12,650 nucleotides of DNA, from assembly GCA_041591915.1 (NCBI GenBank), contig JBFHRB010000083.1, positions 1-12,650 on the forward strand, in the 5' to 3' direction. The notes beneath the pieces were generated by a model. The model made no database searches. It was not told the origin of the DNA and worked only from the letters and a program-made list of their open reading frames with translations. Made by a program: the position numbers and the translations under genes. Of this stretch, positions 6,521 through 12,190 are shown one piece after another (within the stretch, counting starts at the first letter, position 1; every line of letters starts with the position of its first letter). Source of the stretch: JBFHRB01 sp041591915 (GTDB taxonomy: Bacteria; Actinomycetota; Nitriliruptoria; Nitriliruptorales; Nitriliruptoraceae).

Positions 6521-7747
6521 CTACTCCCCCACGCCGAACCGCTGGCGGTAGTCCGCGAAGGCCGCGTTCGCGTCGGCCTCCTCGAGGCCGTAGTCCGCGA
6601 GCGTGTAGGTGTGCACGCCGTGCTTGGTTCGCGGGTTCTCGTCGAGGTAGTCGCGCACGCCCCGCTCGACGGCCGGGGTGACGTCGAGCCCGAAGTGCTC
6701 GTAGATGCGCTGCACCGTCTCGACCGGGCGCTCGACCGTGTCCTCGAACCGCACGTCCATCACCCGGTCGTCGGGGATCCGCTCCCGGGCCGCCATCGTG
6801 CGCTGCAGCCCCCACGTCCACGTGTCGAGCTGGTCGCGGCCCACGTCGTGCGGGTCGACGTGGTCGCTCACGGAGGAGCGCAGCGCGAACATCAGGCTCG
6901 ACACGGAGGCCAGCACGGTCGCGGGGTTGCGATGCGTGTGCACGATCAGCGCGTCGGGGAACACCTCCAGCAGGGTGTCGAGCCACAGCAGGTGGCCCGG
7001 CGTCTTGAGGATCCAGTGCTCACCGCCGTAGCCGGACTGCAGGTGCTGCAGGAACTGGTGCTGGAAGCGGTACGCCTCCACCAGGTCGCGTCCACGGAGC
7101 CACTCCCAGTAGTTCGGCAGCGGGAAGGTGGTGACGAACTCGTAGGACTCGAACTCCGGGGCGTGCATCGCCAGGCACTCCTGCGGCAGCAGCGCCCCGA
7201 GCGGGTGGATGGTGTCGATGCCGGGCGCCACCTTGCGGAACTGGTCGAACTCCTTGTCGGTCGCCGCGATGCGCGGGTCGTCGAATCGGTTCGCCTCGGT
7301 CGGTGGAGGGAAGGGCCGCGCGACCTCCCACGACACCGGCGAGCGGAGAGCGGGGTTGGAGGCGAGGAGGCCGTAGAGCACCGTGGTGCCGGTGCGGGGC
7401 AGCCCGAGGACGAAGATCGGGCGTTCGATCCGCTCATCGGCCACCTCGGGGTGCGTCTTGCGGTGCTCGACGAGCCGCAGGCGCGTCTCGAGCAGTCGCA
7501 GGATCCGGGTGCGGGCGGCGATCCGGCCGATGAGGTTGAGGCGCGACGGCCCGTCGAGGTCGGCGGCGAGCCGATCGAGGCCCTCGCGGAAGGTGTCGGA
7601 CCCGTAGTCGTCGAGGCCGGTCGCCTTCGACGCCGAGGCCAGCAGGGACTCGGGGTCGAGGCTCGGGCCGAGCCCTGCCCGTTGTGCGGCCGCGCCGAGG
7701 GCGTTGATGAGACGCACGGGAGCAGGGCGCTTCGGTGGCGTGGCCAA
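6521..7747 (-). CDS. PAPS-dependent sulfotransferase family protein
   Basis: A 408-residue protein of the sulfotransferase fold (Sulfotransf_3-like). From TTG 7747, the 5'-phosphosulfate loop LPRTGTT is at 116-122 and the 3'-phosphate motif RNPATVLAS at 273-281; WILKTPGH (245-251) is also characteristic. Such enzymes move sulfate from PAPS to a hydroxyl or amine; many actinobacterial members are unassigned, and the acceptor here is unknown. No signal peptide or membrane segment is seen. The frame stays open upstream to 7933, but that extra stretch is Arg/Pro-rich, lacks family similarity and would run across the divergent promoter. TTG 7747 is preferred because AGGAAG lies just upstream and a -10 candidate fits a short leader. 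The gene ends directly against the dehydrogenase stop codon. Confidence 0.85.
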   Translation of the reverse strand: MATPPKRPAPVRLINALGAAAQRAGLGPSLDPESLLASASKATGLDDYGSDTFREGLDRLAADLDGPSRLNLIGRIAARTRILRLLETRLRLVEHRKTHPEVADERIERPIFVLGLPRTGTTVLYGLLASNPALRSPVSWEVARPFPPPTEANRFDDPRIAATDKEFDQFRKVAPGIDTIHPLGALLPQECLAMHAPEFESYEFVTTFPLPNYWEWLRGRDLVEAYRFQHQFLQHLQSGYGGEHWILKTPGHLLWLDTLLEVFPDALIVHTHRNPATVLASVSSLMFALRSSVSDHVDPHDVGRDQLDTWTWGLQRTMAARERIPDDRVMDVRFEDTVERPVETVQRIYEHFGLDVTPAVERGVRDYLDENPRTKHGVHTYTLADYGLEEADANAAFADYRQRFGVGE

Positions 7748-7767
7748 GGCGGCTTCCTGACAGCGAG

Positions 7768-7787
7768 GCCGATGACGTGTCGTCGGC
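7768..7787. promoter_or_regulatory. Near-palindrome over the sulfotransferase transcription start (possible operator)
   Basis: GCCGATGACGTGTCGTCGGC is a 20-bp dyad matching at 8 of 10 positions per half. It lies directly downstream of the minus-strand -10 candidate (7788-7793), covering the predicted start near 7781, where a repressor would block transcription. The half-site core CGATGACG recurs at 7803-7810, 33 bp from the copy at 7770-7777, on the same DNA face. The binding protein is unknown. Confidence 0.35.
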
Positions 7788-7793
7788 ACGCTA
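7788..7793 (-). promoter_or_regulatory. Candidate -10 box for the sulfotransferase gene
   Basis: TAGCGT on the minus strand fits TANNNT. It predicts a start near 7781 and a leader of about 34 bases before TTG 7747, containing AGGAAG. No clear -35. Confidence 0.4.
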
Positions 7794-7918
7794 GGCCGGT
7801 GGCGATGACGAGGCGGCCTCACGGCCGTGGTTGATCCGGGCATGCGGACCGCCCTCCATCTCGAGGTCCAGCCACCCACGTCGCCGCGACGGGTGAACAT
7901 CCCTGCTGTCGGTGGGGT

Positions 7919-7924
7919 TACCTT
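7919..7924 (+). promoter_or_regulatory. Candidate -10 box giving a leaderless flavodoxin-fold mRNA
   Basis: TACCTT fits TANNNT and ends seven bases before the A of ATG 7932, the spacing at which actinobacterial transcripts begin on the start codon itself. No Shine-Dalgarno sequence precedes the ATG, which agrees with leaderless translation. A loose TGAACA lies at 7894-7899. Confidence 0.5.
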
Positions 7925-7931
7925 CCGTGCC

Positions 7932-8402
7932 ATGCCGAGGTTGCTCGTCGTCCATCACACGCCTTCGCCGAGTTGCCAGGCGTTGCTCGAGGCCGTGCGA
8001 GACGGGGCGGCGGCCGACGGGATCGACGGGGTCGACGTGGTGCTGCGCCCGGCGCTCGGGGCGACACCCTCCGACGTCCTCGGAGCGGACGGCTACGTCC
8101 TCGGGACACCGGCGAACATCGGGTACATGAGCGGCGCGCTCAAGCACTTCTTCGACCAGGTGTACTACCCGTGCCTCGAGGCGACGCAACGGCGACCGGT
8201 CGGCGTGTACGTCCACGGGCAGAGCGACACCGCAGGGGCGATCCGGGCGATCGCGTCGATCACGGGCGCGCTCGGCTGGCGCGACGTTCGTGAACCCCTG
8301 AGCGTGATCGGCGAGCCCTCCCCGAGCGACCTCGAGGCCGCCTGGGAGCTCGGCGCCACCGTCGCGGCCACGCTGGCCGAGTCGACGGAGGCGAGCGCAT
8401 GA
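7932..8402 (+). CDS. Flavodoxin-fold FMN-binding protein / NAD(P)H-dependent FMN reductase-like
   Basis: A 156-residue soluble protein. Residues 3-8 form the first strand (RLLVVH), followed by HTPSPSCQALLEAV, which stands where the FMN phosphate loop lies in flavodoxin/WrbA-type proteins. GTPANIGYMSGALKHFFDQVYY matches the WrbA/NADPH-FMN-reductase signature around the flavin ring. It should bind FMN and act as electron carrier or reductase. ATG 7932 is chosen because the motif-bearing strand begins there; an upstream ATG at 7827 would add 35 residues of unstructured sequence across the promoter. Its stop overlaps the next gene's start (ATGA, 8399-8402), so the two are coupled, and it could pass electrons to or from that molybdoenzyme; this pairing is inferred from position only. 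Confidence 0.8.
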   Translation: MPRLLVVHHTPSPSCQALLEAVRDGAAADGIDGVDVVLRPALGATPSDVLGADGYVLGTPANIGYMSGALKHFFDQVYYPCLEATQRRPVGVYVHGQSDTAGAIRAIASITGALGWRDVREPLSVIGEPSPSDLEAAWELGATVAATLAESTEASA

Positions 8403-9271
8403 CCGACGCCACGCCGCCCGACCGCAAGGTCCGCGACCTGATCGAGCGCGTCGACGAGTTGATCAAGTACGCCGGCAACCGCAAGGAGCCCGCTGACGCC
8501 TACCGGGCGGCCCGCCTGCTCGTCGACGAGGCCGACTGGCACCTGCACGACGTGGAGGCGGGCGAGTTGAAGGACGAGCTCGTCGTGCTCGTCGGTCGCC
8601 GCAACGACGACCTCAACCGGCTGATGCTCGACATCATCGCCCCCGAGCCGCCTCGGCCGGAGGGGCCCCTCCCCCAGCCCGGCGACGAGACCCGTCGACG
8701 CACGCAACGCTCCGGCGTCGAGCGGATCCCTCCCAACCAGCGGCTCGTCACCTCCTTCCCGGTGCTGCACACGGGCCTGCCGCCGCGGTTCGACGAGACC
8801 GCGTGGAGGTTCTCGGTGACCGGCCTGGTGGAGAACCGGCTGCGCTGGACGTGGCGCGAGTTCCGGGCCCTGCCGGCCGTCACCGACGTCTCGGACTTCC
8901 ACTGCGTCACCGGCTGGTCGCGGCTGGACAACCGTTGGGAGGGGGTCCGGTTCCGCGACGTCGCCGAGCTCGCCGGCGTGAAGCCCGAGGCCACGCACGC
9001 GATCGTCTACGGGCACAAGGCCTACTCGGCGAACTGCGACCTCGAGACCCTGATGGGCGACGACGTGCTGTTCGCGTGGGGGCACGACGGCAAGCCGCTG
9101 AGCACCGACCACGGCGGCCCCCTCCGCCTCGTGCTCCCGAGTCGCTACGCCTGGAAGTCCGTGAAGTGGGTCGAGTCGGTCCAGTTCCTCGATCGCGACG
9201 TCGCCGGCTACTGGGAGGCGCGCGGCTACCACAACGTCGCAGACCCGTTCCTCGAGCAGCGCTACAGCTGA
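8399..9271 (+). CDS. Sulfite-oxidase-fold molybdopterin oxidoreductase with helical N-terminal domain
   Basis: A 290-residue protein. Residues about 118-275 are the molybdopterin-binding sulfite oxidase/YedY fold: FSVTGLVENRLRWTWREF, then DFHCVTGWS with the molybdenum-ligand cysteine C169, then AYSANCDL (209-215), STDHGGPLRLVLPSRYAWKSVKWV (235-258) and an aromatic tail. Residues 1-80 form a charged, probably helical region that I cannot assign, joined by a Pro-rich linker (81-112). No Tat (twin-arginine) or Sec signal is visible, so unlike many relatives it should be cytoplasmic; no heme or membrane segment is present. GGAGG lies seven bases upstream of ATG 8399. It is coupled by ATGA overlap to the flavodoxin-fold gene, a possible redox partner. 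The substrate is unknown; sulfite is not assured. Confidence 0.85.
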   Translation: MTDATPPDRKVRDLIERVDELIKYAGNRKEPADAYRAARLLVDEADWHLHDVEAGELKDELVVLVGRRNDDLNRLMLDIIAPEPPRPEGPLPQPGDETRRRTQRSGVERIPPNQRLVTSFPVLHTGLPPRFDETAWRFSVTGLVENRLRWTWREFRALPAVTDVSDFHCVTGWSRLDNRWEGVRFRDVAELAGVKPEATHAIVYGHKAYSANCDLETLMGDDVLFAWGHDGKPLSTDHGGPLRLVLPSRYAWKSVKWVESVQFLDRDVAGYWEARGYHNVADPFLEQRYS

Positions 9272-9375
9272 CCTGGACACCGTCCCAGGGTCGCTGTCCG
9301 ACCGGGACGCATGGCCCAGTGCCGCGCGCCCTGACGCTGGCACACTCGTAGTGATGAACACGGGAGTGAGCGACG

Positions 9376-10047
9376 ATGTCGAACGCGGGCGCGCCGCCCG
9401 GTGGTGACAGCTACTTCGCCCCGCCACCGGAGCCGGATGTCGCGGAGCCGGAGATGCACCCCGACATCAACATCGGGTCGCGCGACGAGATCCCGGAGGA
9501 GAAGCGCCTGCCACCGGGGGCGAAGCCGGACGACCCGACCCACCCGCTGGCCGTGGCCGCCCTGGCCGCCTCGATCCTGTGGGGCGCGGGCGTGCTGTCC
9601 GCGGTCGGGATCGTGCTCGCCGGACTCGCCAAGCGCGCCATCCGCAACAACGACGACGTCCGCTACGCCGGCGATCGCCTGGCACGGCTCGCGACCATCC
9701 TCGGGGTGCTGGGCATCGTCGCCAGCCTGGCCGTGTTCGGCGTACCGAGGTTCCTCGACACACGCGACGACGCTGCCGACGCGACGCAGGTCCGTGCCGC
9801 CCTCGTCGACGCGGCGGCGGCGCAGACGTTCTACCTCACGGACCATGGCGACTACGCCGACGACATCGCCGCGCTGGCCGGCTACCGGGCCGTGTTCGCG
9901 AGCGAGGTCGGCGAGCTCCGCGTCGTCCACGCGACCGGCAGCACCGGCTTCTGCATCGAGGGCGAGGTGCTGCGCAGTGGGCGGCTCTTCCACGTGACCG
10001 ACCGCGACGCCACGTTCGTGGCCGAGGGTGCCTGCCCCGCGGCGTAG
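9376..10047 (+). CDS. DUF4190-like membrane protein with pilin-like C-terminal domain
   Basis: A 223-residue membrane protein. Residues 1-55 are a Pro/acid-rich N-terminal tail, presumably cytoplasmic. Two hydrophobic segments, 58-83 and 103-124, joined by a short basic loop (KRAIRNNDD), look like a DUF4190 pair. Residues 128-223 resemble the globular part of type IV pilins/pseudopilins: an alanine-rich helix running into AAAAQTFYLTDHGDYADD (146-163), a FCIEG strand and a final cysteine pair, C193 and C220. No prepilin peptidase site is seen, so it is probably not assembled as a normal pilin; the domain should face outside. ATG 9376 has GGGAG about ten bases upstream. The 104 bases before it show no full TANNNT, so it may be read from the molybdoenzyme operon. 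Its TAG stop forms part of the next gene's -10 box. Confidence 0.75.
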   Translation: MSNAGAPPGGDSYFAPPPEPDVAEPEMHPDINIGSRDEIPEEKRLPPGAKPDDPTHPLAVAALAASILWGAGVLSAVGIVLAGLAKRAIRNNDDVRYAGDRLARLATILGVLGIVASLAVFGVPRFLDTRDDAADATQVRAALVDAAAAQTFYLTDHGDYADDIAALAGYRAVFASEVGELRVVHATGSTGFCIEGEVLRSGRLFHVTDRDATFVAEGACPAA

Positions 10048-10050
10048 AGT
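10045..10050 (+). promoter_or_regulatory. Candidate -10 box giving a leaderless BrkB-family mRNA
   Basis: TAGAGT fits TANNNT, and its first three bases are the TAG stop codon of the preceding gene. Seven bases separate it from GTG 10058, the same spacing as at 7919-7932, so transcription should begin on the start codon. The seven bases CGGGCCG offer no clear ribosome-binding site. Confidence 0.5.
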
Positions 10051-10057
10051 CGGGCCG

Positions 10058-11074
10058 GTGACCGACCTGCGCGAGCGTGCCCTCCGACGTGTCCCCTCAC
10101 GCGTGCGCCCGGTCGCCGAGCTCGCGTGGGACACGGTCGCCGACACGTTCCACGATCGCGTACCGGGCCTCGCGGCGGAGGTGGCCTTCTGGGTGCTGCT
10201 GTCGCTCCCCCCGCTGCTGCTGGTGGTGGTCAGCGCGGTCGGCCTGTTCGGCGACGCCACGCAGGACGGGTTCCGCGATCAGCTCATCACGATCGCGGAG
10301 GCCCTCCTCGCGGACTCGGCCGTGACCGACCTCGAGCAGGTCGTCGACCAGGTCCTCACGAGCGCCCGCAGCGGCATCATCGGGTTCGGCCTCCTCCTGA
10401 CCGTCTTCTCCGCGTCGCGCGCGTGGCGGGTGCTCACGGTCGCGATCACGATCGCCTACGACCTCGAGGACGACCGCCCTGCCTGGAAGTCGAACCTCGT
10501 CGGGATCGGGCTGACGGTCGGTGCGCTCGTCGTCGGGGTGCTCGTCATCCCGATCTTCGTGGCCGGCCCGACCCTCGGGGAGGCGATCGACCGCTTGCTG
10601 GGGCTCTCCGACACCTTCGGGCCGCCGTGGCGCATCGCGTACTGGCCGCTTGCCACGGTCGGGGCCACGGCCCTGCTCACGCTGCTCTACCACGTCGCCG
10701 CGCCGTGGTGGACGCCGTGGCTGCGAGATGTCCCCGGGGCGGTCCTGGCGATGGCGTGGAGCCTGCTGGGCTCGATCGCCCTGCGGGCGTACGTCGCAAC
10801 GACCATCGCCACGGACGAGATCTTCGCGCCCCTGGCGGCGCCGTTGATCCTGCTGCTGTGGCTCTACGTGATGGCGCTCGGCCTCCTGCTCGGCGCGGAA
10901 CTGAACGCCGAGATCGAGCGACGCTGGCCCAGCGAGGCCTACATCGGCCTGACCCAGCGTGTCCGCAGCTTCGGTGAGGGGTTCCGTGGCCGGCACGTGT
11001 CGGGCGGACGGCCGTCACTACCGTCCGCCGCACGCGAGGTTCCCGCGGCGGACACCGGCCCGCCGGGCGATTGA
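10058..11074 (+). CDS. YihY/BrkB-family inner membrane protein
   Basis: A 338-residue integral membrane protein. The family signature near the first helix is clear (GLAAEVAFWVLLSLPPLLLVVVSAV, 37-61). Further hydrophobic segments are at about 105-125, 146-170, 193-213, 228-248 and 255-281, six in all as usual for the family. The loop PWWTPWLRDVPGAVLA before the fifth segment and LLLWLYVMALGLLLGAELNAEIER are also typical. The hydrophilic C-tail (about 285-338), rich in Arg, Gly and Pro, should be cytoplasmic. The family was once called ribonuclease BN, which is obsolete; it is thought to be a transporter or envelope factor of uncertain substrate. GTG 10058 is chosen for its -10 spacing; an upstream GTG at 10028 would add ten residues overlapping the previous gene. 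It converges on the lipoprotein gene with 28 bases between stops. Confidence 0.88.
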   Translation: MTDLRERALRRVPSRVRPVAELAWDTVADTFHDRVPGLAAEVAFWVLLSLPPLLLVVVSAVGLFGDATQDGFRDQLITIAEALLADSAVTDLEQVVDQVLTSARSGIIGFGLLLTVFSASRAWRVLTVAITIAYDLEDDRPAWKSNLVGIGLTVGALVVGVLVIPIFVAGPTLGEAIDRLLGLSDTFGPPWRIAYWPLATVGATALLTLLYHVAAPWWTPWLRDVPGAVLAMAWSLLGSIALRAYVATTIATDEIFAPLAAPLILLLWLYVMALGLLLGAELNAEIERRWPSEAYIGLTQRVRSFGEGFRGRHVSGGRPSLPSAAREVPAADTGPPGD

Positions 11075-11102
11075 ACCTGTCGCCGACGTGCAACGGCCGT
11101 GG

Positions 11103-11933
11103 TCAACGCTGCTGCACCCGGCCATCGCTCGCGTAGTAGGCGACGCAGAGGCCCTGGTTACGGAAGGGACCCGGGTCATCGAGGATCAGCTTCCAGAGGC
11201 CCTTCTTGCAGAGGCCGTCGGCGTCGGGCGGGTCATCGTCCGAGCCGCCATCACCGTCACCGGTACCACCATCGCCAGTGCCACCATCGCCAGTGCCACC
11301 ATCACCGGTACCACCATCGCCGGTACCACCATCGCCGGTACCACCGTCGCCGGTACCACCGTCACCAGTGCCACCGTCACCGGTACCACCGTCACCAGTG
11401 CCACCATCACCGGTGCCACCATCACCGGTGCCACCATCGCCAGTGCCACCATCGCCAGTGCCGCCGCCACCGGTACCCGTACCCGTGCCGGTACCACCAT
11501 CACCCGTGCCGTCGTCACCCGCCGGCGGGTCCGCGGCGGCATCGTCGGTCGTCGGCTGGGGTGCCGGTGCCTCGCCACCCGACCCGAGTACCTCGGTCGG
11601 CGGCGGGGTCCGCTCGGTCTTCACCCCGAGCACCTGGACGGGTCCGTCCGAGGCAGCGTCACCGTCCTCGGCCGTCGGCTCAGGCGATGGGGACGGTTCG
11701 CTCGACGGTGCCTCGTCGTCGGTCGCGGCAGGTGGCGAGGTCGAGGGCGGCGGGGTGCTGGGAGGGGCGGTGTCGATCCGCGGCGCCGTAACCACCTGGT
11801 CGGCCTCGTTGCCGTCGATCCCCACGCCCGGGTCATCCGGGAAGATCGAGCACGAGACGACGATGACAAGACTCACGAGGAAGGCGGCACGGCCGCCGAC
11901 TCGCAACCACGCTGTTCGGGGCAGGATGCCCAT
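11103..11933 (-). CDS. Lipoprotein with GTGDG repeat tract and C-terminal Cys-Trp-Cys motif
   Basis: A 276-residue predicted lipoprotein. From ATG 11933, residues 1-15 are basic, 16-27 hydrophobic, and VVSC at 25-28 is a lipobox, so lipid would attach to C28. Then comes an acidic, Pro/Ser/Thr-rich stretch (about 30-140) like a wall-spanning linker. It leads to a flexible acidic tract of about 15 GTGDG pentapeptides and variants, and a final 37-residue motif: CKKGLWK (242-248), then FRNQGLCVAYY with C263. This ending resembles the CKxGGWK...FKNQGxCVSY tail found at the end of various bacterial secreted proteins; its role is unknown to me. Other in-frame starts are ATG 11993 (GGGGTGAG upstream) and a GTG at 12014, which would put 20-27 residues before the signal. 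The plus-strand frame across the repeat is judged a shadow. No function is assigned. Confidence 0.7.
   Translation of the reverse strand: MGILPRTAWLRVGGRAAFLVSLVIVVSCSIFPDDPGVGIDGNEADQVVTAPRIDTAPPSTPPPSTSPPAATDDEAPSSEPSPSPEPTAEDGDAASDGPVQVLGVKTERTPPPTEVLGSGGEAPAPQPTTDDAAADPPAGDDGTGDGGTGTGTGTGGGGTGDGGTGDGGTGDGGTGDGGTGDGGTGDGGTGDGGTGDGGTGDGGTGDGGTGDGGTGDGGTGDGGTGDGDGGSDDDPPDADGLCKKGLWKLILDDPGPFRNQGLCVAYYASDGRVQQR
11251..11475. repeat. 15-bp minisatellite within the lipoprotein gene
   Basis: Thirteen uninterrupted 15-bp units (11266-11460), consensus CCACCRTCRCCRGTR on the plus strand, are flanked by one diverged unit on each side (11251-11265, 11461-11475). Variation is confined to a few positions, each a synonymous change for the encoded GTGDG pentapeptide on the minus strand. 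Because units are a multiple of three, gain or loss by slippage changes length without breaking the frame. Both strands stay open through the tract, which creates long false reading frames. Confidence 0.92.
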
Positions 11934-12052
11934 GGCGCTACTCGTTCCCCCGAGATGGCCTTGCGGCCAGAACCGTGAGCTGGTCGCAGACATCGGCTCA
12001 CCCCGGCGAACCAACGCGATGCGTGCGGACGTGGAAGAATCGGTCTCGATGG

Positions 12053-12062
12053 ACGTTACGCT
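12053..12062. promoter_or_regulatory. Overlapping divergent -10 candidates
   Basis: ACGTTACGCT holds TAACGT on the minus strand (12058-12053) and TACGCT on the plus strand (12057-12062). Each fits TANNNT and each is followed by C. They would serve the lipoprotein gene (leader 52-112 bases depending on start) and the small GNAT gene (leader about 120 bases). Only one could be used at a time. No -35 is evident. Confidence 0.35.
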
Positions 12063-12107
12063 CGGGCATTACCGGCAGGCATGGCCCGAGCGGCCGCCAG
12101 ATGGCCG
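12061..12107 (+). other. Two small inverted repeats in the leader of the small GNAT gene
   Basis: CTCGGGC (12061-12067) pairs with GCCCGAG (12084-12090) around 16 bases, and AT/AT can extend it past a bulged G. CGGCC (12091-12095) pairs with GGCCG (12103-12107) around seven bases. They lie between the -10 candidate and the start codon. No known riboswitch is recognised. In GC-rich DNA such short stems arise by chance. Apart from these and the -10 pair, I see nothing in the 257-base gap 11934-12190. Confidence 0.3.
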
Positions 12108-12190
12108 ATGCCGCCTGACCCGGAACACGCCAGTCACCGTGGTCGCCCGAACGCCCTGCGTCGCCCTGGACCCGGAGCCAACCCGGAACG

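Noticed and set aside
5236..6681. 481-codon plus-strand frame spanning the GNAT end, the inverted repeat and the dehydrogenase
   Set aside because: It crosses two well-supported genes in another frame and is Arg-rich without motifs.
6611..7834. 407-codon plus-strand frame opposite the sulfotransferase
   Set aside because: No motif is seen; the minus strand carries both PAPS-binding motifs.
7748..7933. N-terminal 62-residue extension of the sulfotransferase
   Set aside because: Arg/Pro-rich, unlike the family, and it covers the -10 candidate and palindrome; TTG 7747 has a better ribosome site.
9272..9299. Small hairpins after the molybdoenzyme stop (CCTGG/CCAGG and GGACA/TGTCC)
   Set aside because: Five-base stems that exclude each other and lack a U-tract are too weak to call a terminator in GC-rich DNA.
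9338..9353. TGGCAC followed at about the right spacing by TAGT, recalling a sigma-54 promoter
   Set aside because: The -12 GC element is absent, and sigma-54 is generally missing from actinobacteria.
8165..9427. 420-codon minus-strand frame opposite the molybdoenzyme
   Set aside because: It is a shadow; the plus strand has the molybdenum-ligand cysteine motif and a ribosome-binding site.
9262..10260. 332-codon minus-strand frame over the DUF4190-like gene
   Set aside because: Arg/Gly/Val-rich composition with no domain, opposite two plausible membrane proteins.
11251..11475. CRISPR-like array
   Set aside because: The units are contiguous 15-mers without spacers and encode a pentapeptide; it is a coding minisatellite.
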